Positions 43,875-55,960 of a DNA stretch of 64,000 nt are shown piece by piece. Position 1 is the first letter of the stretch. Every line of letters begins with the position of its first letter. The notes under the pieces were generated by a model. It was not told the origin of the DNA and made no database searches. It was given only the letters and a program-made list of their open reading frames with translations. The position numbers were made by a program, and so were the translations under genes. The stretch is taken from NCBI GenBank assembly GCA_014058105.1, contig JACGCM010001844.1, forward strand, positions 3,534,001 through 3,598,000. The letters run 5' to 3'. Source of the DNA: Kingdonia uniflora. Its lineage: Eukaryota; Streptophyta; Magnoliopsida; Ranunculales; Circaeasteraceae.

Positions 43875-44486
43875 TGTAATGGCCTAATTTTGTAAGCTCG
43901 AATTGGCTTAGAATTAGCTCTTACACCAATATACCTGTGACTAAATCTGATAGAAAGCAAGAAATAACACAGGTGATTTAGCATGGAAAACCTTTGAATA
44001 GGTAAAAACAATGACCTCATGTTAAGGACTTTTGTAATACTGAGTTTTATTGCTTGAGGATAATATGTTATTACAAGTAAATTCTTGACTTAGAAATGCT
44101 TAATCTTGTGAACAAGAAGTTTGAAGCTTTGAGTATCTGGAAAATGTTATTTTCCTAGTAATTTCTCGTGTATTTTTCTGGTCTTTGTCTCTTCTAGAAC
44201 TTCTTTATTTAGGCCTTCTCCGCAGTTCTTCGTCGTGCTAAAGCATGTTCTCCGAATAATGTGGTTAGTGGCGGTTGACAGAGTAACTATTGTGTTCGTG
44301 AGAGGCAGGTGGTTTTAACTTGTTCTGGTTTTTCTGTTTGAGTTTGACCCACGTTTTTAATCAGTTCATGGGGTAGGTTGCAATGTTGACTGTTAAAGTC
44401 ATGTGGAGAATGTGTGAGTCTGACATGGAGGTTGTTCGAGCTGGGGATAGCTCAATTTGGGTAAGGAAGAGGAATTGGCCCCTTCA
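43875..44486 (-). repeat. Element D 5' LTR
   Basis: It starts TGTAATGGCC on the plus strand and ends gaattggccccttca, where the terminal 'ctaca' has become 'cttca'. It pairs with 30548-31162. The sequence to its right begins with the target duplication and continues element B. Confidence 0.88.
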
Positions 44487-45148
44487 CGCCTGATATGGAT
44501 AGTGGAAGGGACGTCTCCATTCCAAAACTGAGAGAGGCTTGTGTGAACCCCAATAACTACCAGTAGTTGGAGAGAGAAAGTATAAATAACCTTTCCTCTT
44601 CTTCATTCAAACATTTGTAAAACATAGAGAGACGAAAAAGGTGAAAGAAGGAAAAATCATTGAGTTGCAGAGGTTCTAGAGAGAGAGTAAACGAAAGCAG
44701 CCATCAAAATTAGAGGGAAAATAGGGTTATTATTCTAGAGTTTGATCAAAAATTCTTGTTACGAAGTTCTGTTATCAAAGAGGAGGCGTGTGACATCCCA
44801 GATTCATATTCGAACGCTGAAGGTTAGTGGGTTGTGGTTGATTTTTCTGATTTGTGTAATATGATTTAGAAGAATTGTATGATGATAGATGTGGAGTTTA
44901 CTATTTTTGCTGGTATTTAAAATTTAAAAATTGTGCTATTTTTAGTAAACCTGTAAAATGTGGTGTTGTTTTCTCTGTAATTTGTGTTTTGCATGGAAAA
45001 GTATATATGTTGTTGTATGATATATATATATATATATATAATAAATATTTATAAATTTTTTGATTAGAATACCTAAACCTAGATGTCGGTAGAGTCGTGA
45101 GAAGGCTTTGTTATAGAAAGAAGCCTCAATCTCAAGCATACTCTTGAT
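44487..45148 (+). promoter_or_regulatory. Promoter, leader exon and intron of antisense ORF-c, element B
   Basis: TATAAATA at 44581-44588 is followed by a pyrimidine-rich start region (ctttcctcttcttcattc) and a leader exon ending gaag/gttagtggg near 44821. A TA microsatellite lies at about 45018-45042 inside the intron. The equivalent places in A and D have ctataagta and atacaaata. This is the clearest internal antisense promoter in the window. Confidence 0.55.
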
Positions 45149-48100
45149 ATGGAGACTTTGACTTCTGGTCGTTTGATCGAGGTTGCACATGTAGAAATTA
45201 ATAATGTAGATTCTATGGGGGGCGATCTAAGAAAGGAGAGCTCTGATGTAGTAGAGTTAGAGGTGGAGGGGCAGGATAGATTAGAGTTTCCAGATTTCCC
45301 TGGTAACTTCATACCATATCCTGTAGATTCATATGTGCTCAAGGAGTTTTGTAAAATTAAAGGTAGTTTATGTGGTGTATAGGGTGAGGTTATAGAATAT
45401 GTAGTAAGGTCGTTTAGGGGGTGTACAGTGAAAAATGGTGATGAATACTTTTTCTTATTGCCTGATTTAGAGTATGAGAAATTTGACAGGGGAGTGGATG
45501 AGTCAATCTCTTTTGAGTACTTCAATGGGGGTGCCAAAAGTGATATGGACCAGGGATTCTTGTGATATCTTTCCTAGTTAGATTTTGGACTGATGGTGCC
45601 TCTAAGCAATCTTGCTAAAGGTATTTTAATTTCTATTGGGGCCTGCCCTGCCCAACTGAATAAGAATATGTGGATAGTGATAACTGTATGTGATAACCTG
45701 ATTAGAAGGTAGGCGTTCGAGAGGATACATACGAAAATAACCCTTTGAGATGTTTTGCAGTATTATACTGTGAAATACTATGCGGCGACTAAGGGCGCGT
45801 ACTTCTCCTCCATTTCATCTCGACCTTAATTCTTTGACCTGAATTCAGCTGGGCGATTATGGATTGGTAACCTGATATGGGTGAATGGTGATTGTCTTCA
45901 AAGAGGGGACGAAGAACCCATGAATCTTATATATAAAACTTTGAAGAAAAGTAAGTAATTGTTTGTGATATCGAACTGTTGTTGCTGTGTTAGCATTCAA
46001 TCTGTATGTAACAATGTGTTTGTGTTTATACAGATCTGCGATCTCAAGTAGCGAGAAAGGATTCATTGATTGATATTGTAGCTCGAGAAGGATCGGAGCT
46101 CGAGATTGTATAGGGAGAGCTCGAAATAAGCAGATTTAAAGGGTTAACAACATGTCAGAGAAAGTTCAGAAGTCCCAAGCTAAGAGAAAAATGACAAAAA
46201 CTGACATGACTGCGGGAGATAGAGGAAAGGTGGCATCGGACATTGAAGAACATCCAACACTAGTAAAGGCTACACTGATCTTGTTAAAGTTAAATCTTGT
46301 GGGGGTTACATCGTGTACGCTAGCTCAAAGGCGCCCAAAAAGGTAAAATGTCAAGGTTGATGGATCAAACTCGGCGACCACAGAGAGTTGAGAGTTTACA
46401 ATATGTTTGAAGAAGAGGAAGATGGACGCTTCTGCTTCAGTGAGTGAGGAAAAGGGGGCGGGGAGTTGTCCTACTGTGGAGGATGAGTTGTTGGTCGTGA
46501 AGAACAAACTAAGGGTGGCAGCTCGAGAAGGTGGTGAGGGTTTAGATATGTCCGTGAAGTTAGAGCTTTGTAAGGTAAGTTAAACATTTTCTTCTTGTAG
46601 TTTTTGTGCCATCTTCGAAGTGAAATGCTTCTGTTTTATGGTATAGGTCTCTCGTGTATTGAAATACATCTGTCTTGGGTTTGAGGATGGAAGGCCTGAG
46701 TTCGAGAAGAAAGTTGCTCAACTCGAGGCCGATTTAGTGTTGGAAAAGGAGCGTGTGACCTCTGCGAAGGATTCGTTCTGTATTATAATGCTCAAACTCA
46801 CAGAGGAGGCAAAGAAAAATATCGAGGAAGTTTTAACTGCTCGCAACAACCTTGGTCAGAAGATCCTTGAAGTTGGATACTCTGTGTCTGATATTGAAGC
46901 TATTATAGAGGGGTGCTTTGTCGAAGAGGCCAATGCTGAAGAGGATCCTAATGTTGAAGGTGGCTTTCGTCAAAGTGTTGTGAAAGGGTTTAATGCAGTT
47001 TCCTCTAGAACTAATTTAGAGAACCGTGAAGGAGATGAGGAAAAGGTGGAGTAACAATTTGAAGTTTTTTCTTGTGAGTTGAAGACTTGTTATGCATATA
47101 ATATATTTGGAGGATAATTGTGTAGTGATGTTGTAAATATTGATTTGTAGGATCTTAAAGGTTTGCACCTCAGAATTGAGGATTTAGCGAAAGAGCTCGC
47201 TAAGGAGCAAAACCCTTCAGCAACTCTGTTGACTTCGCATACGGAGCTACAGATTAGAAAATAGCTTGAAATTTTTTATTTGCTCACTTTGTAACTCTAT
47301 AGGTTTCATAAAAGGATAGGGAAAAGTAATGTAAGAGGGCGGATAAAAAATTATGTTAACAAAAGTAATCCAAGAATTATAATCAGATCATTTTGTAATG
47401 TTAGAGAATGAGAACATAGAAAATGTGTACCTTGAAATATTATGAAATGTAGATAGTATGACCTGTAGTGTGAGATAACTTTGTATCTAGAGGGAAAAGT
47501 ATCATCCCATCTTGTTAGCTTGTGATAAACATAATTCAGTTAGATATGTGTAAAGCTAACTGTAGTTTATTAACCGTATCTATGAAGTATTATTTAATTG
47601 AGCTGTTTATGCTGGACAAGTTGGAAACATTTCGATCAAGTGAACAACATGCGCTTCAATGCAATTATAAGTTTTTGGTTAAATTTGATAGGATTAAAGA
47701 GGCAAATGAAGATAGGGCGGATCAGTATGCCAAAGTAGAGATCCATCTTGCTAAGGTAAAAGAAACTGTGAATGACCTAACCCAACAACTTAAAAGTAAA
47801 GATGTTGAAAAGATAAAACTGCAGGGTGAGCTTGTTAATATGTTGAACGAAGTGGCGAAGTTAAATAGTAGGGTAGAATTGCTGAGGTCAAAAGGTAAAG
47901 AAGCGGATGCTGCGTAATATTGCATTAGATCATTAAAGGCAGAAGATAAAGAGATGCGAGATAATATGGCCAGTTTGAAGGGTCAAGTGGATAGGAGGGA
48001 AAGCAAACTTATGAAGGCGCGAACTGATTTAGCGAATGCTAAAAGTGAAGTGGAGAAGCTGAGCGAGGTCGTTTTAGGCAAAGATATTAATCTCTGGGTC

Positions 48101-48968
48101 ACCCAAAATTAATGTGACAAACTGAATGTGCGGGTGACGAAGTTGAAGGCGGGCTTGTCTAGTTCGCATGGCAAGAAGATCGAGGTGGGAGAAAAGCCGA
48201 AGAAGAGAAAGATTAACGCCAAGATGGCGACTACCCAGGGTGATATGGCTAATACCCAAGATCAATTTAAAAAGTTGGAGGAAGAATTAATATTCGTTTG
48301 AGCTACCTCAAGGAAAGCGAATGAACGAACTAGAATGAGTGGTGATAAGTTAGAGGGCACTTTCCTTAAAGAGAAGAAGTTAAATGAAACTGTCAAGAAG
48401 AAGAATGAGCTGTAGAAAAAAGCGAGTATAGAGGGACATGATGTAAATGAGGTAGAGCTGGGGGCACTACGTAAGGAATTGGAAGAGCTAAAAACTAAAA
48501 ATCGAGCTGAGTAAGAGAAGTTGATTGGATTGATATCAAATTTGAATGCGGTTATATTGGGCTTAGAGATAGACTTAGAGCGAGCAAATTCCCATTACAC
48601 AAATTAGGATAAACATCATAAGAAGCTAAAAAGGAAATTTGATAACTTAGCCAAGCCGAACGACACAGGATTTCCCTGGACGAGGTGCACTCGAAGGAGA
48701 TAATGGCAGTAATCGCCTATTTTGTTGAAGAAGTAAAGAGGATTGAGCTCGAAAGGGATACATTGCATGGATGTTTGGCATTCAAAGGTTGAATCTGCAA
48801 TGTTGAAGTAGATCGCGGGAATTGTGTGAACTCTATGAAGACCGATATAGGCCCCATTACTACAGAATAGGTGGAGCGAGGCAGATATATTGTAGTTGCT
48901 CGAGTGCCAGATTTTATGTCTTCACGACCTCCAACGGCATGGGAAAGTGTTGCTGACCTCCCACAATA
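45149..48968 (+). pseudogene. Antisense ORF-c, element B copy
   Basis: The N-terminal domain (45149 to about 45955) shows FPDFPGNFIPYPVDSYVLKEFC, FRGCTVKNGDEYFFLLPDLEYE, ISFEYFNGG and LSNLAKGI. An intron (gtaagtaattg...tttatacag, about 45952-46033) precedes a basic segment. A second intron (gtaagttaaac near 46574 to ggtatag near 46647) leads to coiled coil LEADLVLEKERV and KILEVGYSVSDIEAIIEG (46659-47054). A further coiled-coil stretch is at 47522-48650. The C-terminal block near 48700-48968 has VIAYFVEEVKR, ERDTLHG and DRGNCVNSMKTDIG. Stops occur throughout. Confidence 0.6.
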
Positions 48969-49330
48969 AAAGCCTGTATAAGTAACCTATTGTCTCTGTA
49001 TTTAAGGAGATGAAAGCTAGTGTCGCCTATGCTTTATCTTTTGTTTTAGAGATAGTAGAAATCATTGATTGAAAAATAGTATTACCTTTGTTTTAATCGT
49101 TGATATTGTACAGATGTATCGATTAAAAGCTAGTGTTACCTTTGCTTTAATCTTGATATTTGATAGATGGATCAATTGAAAGCGAGTTCTACCTTTACTT
49201 CATTCTTTAAAATTTAACAGAGTCTACATGTATGTAGAGAGTAATGTGGGAAAAAAACTACATAGTTTTCATTTAGTAGAAAAGAATATACACACTATTA
49301 GATATTGGAATCTCCAACAGTAAAGAATGA
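48969..49330. repeat. Element B spacer with degenerate repeats
   Basis: Several copies of 'aaagctagtgttacctttgctttaatc' type sequence (about 49013, 49075, 49125 and 49180) lie between ORF-c and integrase. They are homologous to the spacer repeats of D and E but shorter and less regular. Confidence 0.55.
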
Positions 49331-51130
49331 GACTATCGTTTCAATCTCCTAGTGTTCCATGGGTTAGGTATTCAGATGATTTTTTCTGTCATAGGTTAGT
49401 ATGATCCTAGGCCAATGCGGCCAACAATTAGGAAAGGACCTTCCCAAATTTCTGTGAGCTCTCTAGCATTTAACTTTTTTTTTTTTTTTTTTTCTTTCTG
49501 TTCTGGGGATTTCCCCGAGGACTAGATCATCGATTTGGAACTCACAACTTTAGAATCTTCACTTGAACGAGCTGGCTAGCATATGACGATATCGACCTAG
49601 GTTGGCAATAGCTTGAGCCCGGGTCTCATCAATCCAGTTTATATTGTAGGCTAGCTCGAAGTCATTCTCCTCATCTATTAGCATATGATCTTTGACAGGA
49701 TGGTGGTATTCCGTTAGAATGATGGCTTTAGTTCCATTAGCCAGGAGGAAGTGGAAACATCCCAATGATTATCTTGGTATAGTGCAGTTTGCCCATAAGA
49801 CATGAGGCAGTTCTCGTATCGAATTTCCTTTCTTTTGCAATTGAAGCCTCATCTTGATCCCTTCGACTATCATTTTGTTGGTATTTTTGGCCTGTCTATT
49901 TCCTTGGGGGTAGTATGGATTGGATAAGGAATGAATGATGTTATATGTGCTGAGAAAAGTAATGACCTTTTCTCCAATAAACTGTGGCCCGTTATCCATC
50001 CGAATCAGGTAGGGGTATTCAAATAGTGTGATTATATGTTTCTAGATAAAAGAGATGACCTCTTTTTCTCTAGTTTGATAAAGGGAAACTGCTTCCACCT
50101 ATTTTGTAAAGTAATCTACCGCTACGAGTAAAAACTGTCGGTTACCCGGAATGTTGGGAAATTTTCCCACGAGATCGAGGGCCCACTTCTTGAAAGGCCA
50201 TAATACCTTGTTCAGATGGAGTTCGAGTGCAGGTGCTCGTATCGTGCGTTCATGTCATTGACATGTGTTGCATCTTTATGGGTATTTTTCTGCTTGCTTG
50301 CGCAATCTCGGTCAGAATACTCCTTATGTAATCGCTCTGTTTGTAAGTGACCAACCGGTGGCATGGGATCTGCAAGTTCCTTTATGAAAGTCTCTGACCA
50401 TTTCATTGGCTTGTGGCTTGGAGAAGCACTTTAGATAAGTCCCTGTGACCGATCTTTGATATAAATGGCCTTGCTGAACTGTATAACGCTTTCAAATTTT
50501 TGATCAATTGTCTACGTTCTTTTAGATCTTCTGAATGGGGTCCGTCACATTTGTTCTTCGGGCGAGGTAGGTGATAAAAAGGTTTCCTCAAATCGTCGTC
50601 CTCCTCTTCATCACCCCCAATGTTGATCGCACATACAGAGTGGAGATCAATGCTGGCAGTTGATATCACTTTGATTTGGAGGTATCGTGCTTCTGTACCC
50701 AATACCCCCACTAAATAAGCCAAGGAATCGACATGTGTGTTCTCTCCTCATAGTAAATAGTCGAGAGTAGCCTTCGTGAATCTGCTCATCTTATCAGCAA
50801 CAAGGGTGAATTAGTCGACCATTTTGATATTCTTTTTGTACTGTTCAAAGTAATGGTCGATGATTAGCAATGATTTTGCATAGACTGATAGCTCGGAAAC
50901 GCCGAGTTCAAGTGTTAAATGGAGCCCATAAATCAAAGCTTCATATTCTGTAATATTATTCGAGGCTTTAAAATATAAGTGGATTGATTTCTCAATTATG
51001 TCGTTTGATGGGGTAATCAGAACGATTGCAATTCCTAACCCTGCGGGTCCTGTTGAGCTATTTGTAAGAAGTCTCCATCCTTTTCTTGTAATCCATTCAG
51101 CGCGCTCGTCATTGGCAGGTGGATCTTCTA
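49331..51130 (-). pseudogene. Element B integrase and second RNase H
   Basis: The integrase C-terminal part (49765-49559) has EYHHPVKDHMLIDEENDFELAYN and TRAQAIANLGRYRHMLA. The core (49999-49769) begins MDNGPQFIGEKVITFLS, so the second Asp is kept. QAKNT gives Lys for the third catalytic Glu, as in D. The linker and zinc-domain part (50723-50212) has CAINIGGDEEE. The second RNase H (about 51120-50760) has ITEYEALIYGL but YAKSLL for YTDSLL, losing an Asp. A T-run at 49471-49492 lies in the integrase end. Confidence 0.7.
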
Positions 51131-51179
51131 TGATTTCTTCTGTGAGGTCAGAGTCGTGCTCCTCCTAATCGGGATCTTC

Positions 51180-53074
51180 TACAGGAAAATTTGCTAGAAA
51201 ATTGGTAACTGTTTGACCTTTATCTGAATGGCGCTGTTCAAACTTGATATCATGTTTTTCCAAACAGACAGACCATTGTTGCACTCGTCATTATTTTTCT
51301 TTTTTAGATAAAACTTTCCGGAGTGGGTAGTTCGTCATAACTTTGACGGAATGAGCTTGGAAGTAGTGTTCGAGCTTATGTGAAGCGTAAATGAGAGTTA
51401 AAATGAGTCACTTAATCATGGAATATCGTATTTCAGCTAGAGTGGGGGTTTTGCTGATGAAATACACTGTTTTTTTTACCTTTCCCTAAAGTCGAATGAG
51501 AACCGAGCTAATAGAATTTTCTATAACTGCGAGGTAAATGATCAATTCTTCATTGTCTATCAAGGTGTTCATGATGGGAGACATCCCCAGATAGGTTTTA
51601 AGTTCTTAAATAGTTGTTTCGCATTCTTCTGTTCATTGATTCTCTTCATTGGGTTAAACCTTTTCTCATTTTGTACATCCTTAAAATAATAAGAATAGCC
51701 ACCAACATCAATCTGAAGAGTTAGAGATGAATCGATTGATAGCAGCGATCTTGCCAGTGAGTTTCTGAACGTCTTTCTTTATTTTCAGAGAGGGCATGTT
51801 AAGAAGAGCTTGAATTTGATTTGGGTTGGCTTTAATCCCCTTCTTGCTGATGAGATGTCCCAGGAACTTGCCTGAGTACACTCTGAATTCACATTTATCA
51901 GGGTTGAGCCTCATCCTGCATGAGAGTAATATGTGGAAGACCGAAGCGAGATCAGTGATATGGTCATTTAATTGTAAGCTTTTGCAGAGTAGATCATCAA
52001 TTTATACTTCAACGATTTTCCCCAAGTGTGCTTTGAATGTATACTCCAATAATAGCTCTGGCGTTCTTCAGTTTGAACGGCATGACTTTATAACAGTAGA
52101 TCGCTCTTTCAATGATGAAAGGGGTCTTTTCCTGATCATCATCTAAGAAAGGTATGTGACTGTATCAGAAAGCAGTATCTATCATAGATAAGAGTTCATG
52201 TCATACCGTGGAGTTGAGAATTTGATGAATGATTGGAAGAGGAAAACTATATTTTGGACTGTGTTTGCTTAGATCTGCGAAATCCATGCAAACTCGGACC
52301 TTCCCATTTTTTTTTGGAACTGCTACAATATTGGAGATCCAATCCGGGTCCTAAGCATCTCGAATGAACCCGACTTTGATCAATTTATAAATTTCATTGT
52401 TAACTTCATCTCAAAGATGAGGTGAGAGCCTTCTCTGTTTCTGTTTGACTACCATGGCACTGTTGTTGATGCTCAATCAGTGATATTCCTTGGCTGGGTT
52501 GACTCCTGGCATTTCTTTGAAAGTCTAAGAGAAAATGTCTCAGTTCATTTGTAAAAGGTGAACGAGGGCCCTCTTGCTATGTTGTACAAGCTTGGTACCA
52601 ATATAAGTACCTCTGCAAGGTCCATCAATGTCGATATACTCTGTAGGTTCTTTTGTTGAAGGCTGATCATTGGTGTGACTAACTTTTTGTAATTATTATA
52701 CAATAAATCTGTCGGATTTGTTGAGAATGACAGAGACGGTATTTTTGCAAGCTCATAAAAGCATCTGATTGCCTTTGATTTCATAGATGTTGTCGTTATG
52801 TTTAAAGCAAGTGCTTGATGACACGCAGAAGCAATTGCTTCCATGTTGTGAATCTAGCAGTGGCCCATATTCCCTAAGTAAGGAGATTTAACGTTGATGA
52901 TGTAGAATACAACATTGATTGTGAAAGGTATAGCGATGATGGGTAGGATGATCTTGCATACTCATTCTTCCTTAAAGCCATTAAAGCCACTGATATCAAT
53001 GGCACTTGGAATAACATGATCGGTCAATCCCAGTTGTTCGATTGTAATCTAAAAGAGAATTTTGATACCGCTAC
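51180..53074 (-). pseudogene. Element B RNase H, reverse transcriptase and upstream part
   Basis: RNase H/connection (51914-51708) has MRLNPDKCEFRVYSGKFLGHLISKKGI and AAINRFISNSSD. The RT active-site Tyr codon is TAA (sequence atcatcaattta at 51993-52004), giving stop-IDD. The pre-RT part (52844-52545) contains a MEAIASACHQAL block matching the protease-to-RT linker of D and E. The segment stops abruptly at 53074 where element E begins. Confidence 0.7.
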
Positions 53075-53605
53075 TGTAAGGACTTATCCCACGACCTCAC
53101 TCATAATCAAGCTCACTCAGTTCGATTGAAGGGACTTATCCCTCGGCCTCACTCATAATCGAGCTTACTCAGTTCAATTTATCTTCATCTCAGGCTCATA
53201 CAATTTCAGTACACAGCTCTCCAGTCAAACATTTCAACCAGCCCCACGAACTACTAAAAAATGTGGGTCGAGCTAAACCCGGAAAAGCGTTATCCAGTCA
53301 AAGATACCTGTCTCTCACAAACTCGTCAGTTATTCAATCAACCGCTACTAACCGTATCATTTGGAAAACATTCTCTAGTACGATGAAGAGTTGTGGAGAA
53401 GCCTATAATATGGAAATGTTCCAGAAGAGATAGGGACCAGAAAAATTACTCAAACTTCTTATTTACGAGATCAAAAGCATTTCTATATTCTAGAGATCAC
53501 TTGTAATAAAGATATCCTCCCCAAGAAATAAAGATACTGTTACAAAAATCCTCCATACGAGGTCGCGGTTTTTTACCTATTCTGATGCAGAATTTGGCCA
53601 ATACA
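53075..53605 (+). repeat. Element E 5' LTR with 52-bp internal tandem duplication
   Basis: It starts TGTAAGGACTTATCCC and ends GGCCAATACA. The first 105 bases contain a near-perfect duplication: ggacttatccc at 53080 and again at 53132, followed in both by ctcactcataatc. The rest contains the motifs shared by A, B and D in reverse complement, such as ctgtctctcacaaactcgt and gaggtcgcggttttttaccta. A TATA-like cctataatatgg lies near 53420. Confidence 0.82.
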
Positions 53606-53627
53606 TTTAGCACCGTCTGTGGGAAAG
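53606..53627 (+). promoter_or_regulatory. Element E primer-binding site
   Basis: Directly after the LTR the plus strand reads tttagcaccgtctgtgggaa, with the same CACCGTCTGTGGGAA core as in A and, with one change, in D. This is the minus-strand DNA priming site. Confidence 0.7.
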
Positions 53628-53677
53628 ATTATATTTCCACGATACCCTATGGCAACCTTTAATTATAATTTTTAACT

Positions 53678-55160
53678 ATGGTTTCTTCCAGACAACAGGT
53701 CGTAGGAACTCAGCTCAAAATTTATGTGGATTCAGGACAACTCACTGAGTTACGGGCAAATCTCCACGCAGAGGCAAAGAAACGCGCTGAGCCCGAACTT
53801 CAATTGATAGAAGATCGCGAGATCCTAGAGAAAGAGCTCGATGCAGAATGACAAGCTCATTTGACAGCGCTCAAACGGTACAAAGATTAGATGACGATAA
53901 TGCAGACTGCACTTGAGGTTCTACAAAATACTCGCCTGGATCTTTCATCCAGAGATCACGATCAACTTCCAGAGACCTTCCGCATTTCGGCAAGGGAAAG
54001 GTTGGGACCTCGGGGAGTAACCAGTAAAGCAATCTCCAGAAATCTACCCATGGGCTACAACCTTCATCCATTTGGGAGGAGAAGTCCAATTAAAAGTCAG
54101 TCGGAGTTACCAAATTCCCATCCATCAGAAGGAGGGCCAATGACCTCTCTGTTAGATTCTAGCACGGGATCGCTTGAGTGAAGATACAGGGACTCATCAT
54201 CCCCTGCTAGCACATCCAGCAATTTAGCTAACACGTCATTACGTCACTAAAGATCATATGGATCAACGAATTAAAGGGCTGATCGAGGCACAAGTTCTGG
54301 GTACTACCGGCGACACAACGATGAACTATTTGATATGGAAATACCGAATGGTTTCTATACTCCCCAAATTTATAAGTACAAAGGTACAGACACAAAGGAG
54401 CATATCCAGCAATACCGCAATTTATTGGGGTTGTACACCAATCTCAACCACGTTCTCTGACGTCTATTTGCCATAAGTTTACAAGAAGAGCCACTCCGAT
54501 GGCTCCACTCTCTTCCTGAGGAGTCTATCTATACATTTGATTAGCTGTAGAAGCAGTTCATCAAAACATATGCCCGCAACAAGGACAAAGATGTGAACTT
54601 GTATTCTCTTATCAGTCTTAAGAAGTTACATGGAGAAAAGCTTATGGATTTTTCAAAGAAATTCCTAGAGCTCGCACAAAGGTGGATAACCTCGACCAAA
54701 AGACAGTTGTGACCGCTTTCTCCAATGCTCTCTGGCCCAATTGCAAAGCCAAAGAATTCCTCTTCCTTAACAAACCTACGACGTTAGAGGAGATGATCAC
54801 CAAGGTCAACGGATACGTCGACTTAGAGAGGATGATGTCTGAGCGATAAAAGTCTACTAAGTCTATCCTCTCCACCAAGTCCCCACTAGCAGAACGGACC
54901 AGTGAGCCTAAGGAGGAGCAGGGAGATCATAAACGTACCAAGGGAAACACGGAGTACCCTCGGAAAAGTGGTCCGCAAAACAAACCCATCCTCCCTTTTT
55001 CTACTACTGCTAAAAGACTCGCTCTACCGCGCCTCTCGACCACTGGAGCCCATCGAGGGTTGACCATTTTGCCCACACCATAAGGTAAATCATCATTCTA
55101 CTGACAATTGCTATGCTATACAGTGGATACTCGAGCTCATTTTTTAGGAAAGACAGATAA
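53678..55160 (+). pseudogene. Element E gag with zinc-knuckle-like motif
   Basis: It starts ATGGTTTCTTCCAG (MVSSRQQVVGTQL) at 53678, 72 bases after the LTR. Pieces include ELRANLHAEAKKRAEPELQ, LFDMEIPNGFYTPQIYKYKGTDTKEHIQQY, LQEEPLRWLHSLPEESIYTFD and FIKTYARNKDKDVNLYSLIS. A knuckle-like CPHHKVNHHSTDNCYAIQ lies near 55070-55125. It matches element D over the whole length. Several stops and at least three frameshifts are present. Confidence 0.7.
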
Positions 55161-55960
55161 TCGAATATATTGATGACCTGAAGTCATACCAGGATGGCAA
55201 CCATAAGAAACAACTCAAAGTTGTTCAAGTCAACGACAGGGCTGAGTAGAAGCATCTCTATTACATGCACCTCAGCAACATGATCGAAATCAGCCAGATC
55301 AACAATTTTAACCGATCAAGCGCGGAAGGCTCTCCGAATGCTGTGATCTTGCACCTCAAGACAAAGAAGCTAATCTTCTTCCCGAATCAAGCAATCGCCG
55401 ACTTAGAATATCTTTGAGGATTGCGATACTAGCCATGTTAAATTTCTACATCATGATGCGTTAGTCATAATGCTCAAGATGAAGCAGTTTGTCATGCACA
55501 CAATGATGGTCAATACTGGAAACGGTATCGAAATTCTCTTCCAGAGTACAACTAACCAGATGGGTTTAACCGACCAAGTCATTCAGAGCGACAGATATTA
55601 GTGGGTTCAATGGCTCCAGGGAGGAAGGAGTAGGCAAGGTTATCTTACCTATTACCGCAGGACCAGCAACTATCGACATTGTTTTTTACGTCATCAATGC
55701 CAAGTCTCGCTATCTTGGGATTATGGGCCGCTGCTGGATACACAACATGGAAGCAATCGCTTCTACCTATTATCAAGCACTTCGTTTCAAGCGCAACAAC
55801 AGTATTTAAAAGATCAGAGGTAGTTAGAAACTTTCTTGAGCTTGTGAAAATACTATCACCATCCTAGATACTTCAGACAGATTGGCCGCATAGCAATTAC
55901 AGAAAATTGATCACCACGATGACCAATCACCTACAGAAGAGCCCACAGAATATGTCAACA
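55161..55960 (+). pseudogene. Element E protease region
   Basis: Blocks matching element D occur in changing frames: YYMHLSNMIEISQINNF, then a degenerate SFEDC-TSHVKF, a VMHTMM-NTGNGIEI block, and NAKSRYLGIMGRCWIHNMEAIASTYYQAL in the frame near 55690-55790. At the protease active site the catalytic Asp reads Asn (NTG in place of DTG). The region ends with EEPTEYVNIDGPSRGTFI, leading into the open RT frame. Confidence 0.6.

Larger units (their letters stand above)
30548..44486 (-). mobile_element. Element D: Tat-type Ty3/gypsy retrotransposon inserted in element B
   Basis: LTRs of 615 and 612 bp bound about 12.7 kb of internal DNA. They are flanked by cgtct (30543-30547) and cgcct (44487-44491), a 5-bp target duplication with one change. 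Minus-strand order is gag with knuckle, protease, RT, RNase H, second RNase H, integrase. The three antisense genes lie between integrase and the 3' LTR. By my count the first 250 bases of the LTRs differ at about 25 positions, so the insertion is old. It is the most complete of the four Tat elements in the window. Confidence 0.88.
17355..53074 (-). mobile_element. Element B: Tat-type retrotransposon split by two insertions and a third at its edge
   Basis: The pieces are 17355-18930, 29470-30547 and 44487-53074. They join up as 3' LTR, ORF-a, ORF-b, ORF-c, spacer, integrase, second RNase H, RNase H and RT, with sense genes on the minus strand. The sequence left of element D (...aaaaggtacgaaacgtct) and right of it (gatatggatagtgg...) is one continuous block in element D itself at about 33375-33410, which supports the join. 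The pararetrovirus sits between ORF-a and ORF-b. Element E begins at 53075 within the region upstream of RT, so gag, protease and the 5' LTR lie beyond E. It is the oldest layer of the nest. Confidence 0.75.

Noticed and set aside
53891..54181. 96-codon plus-strand frame as a separate gene
   Set aside because: It is an internal piece of the broken gag of element E, not an independent gene.
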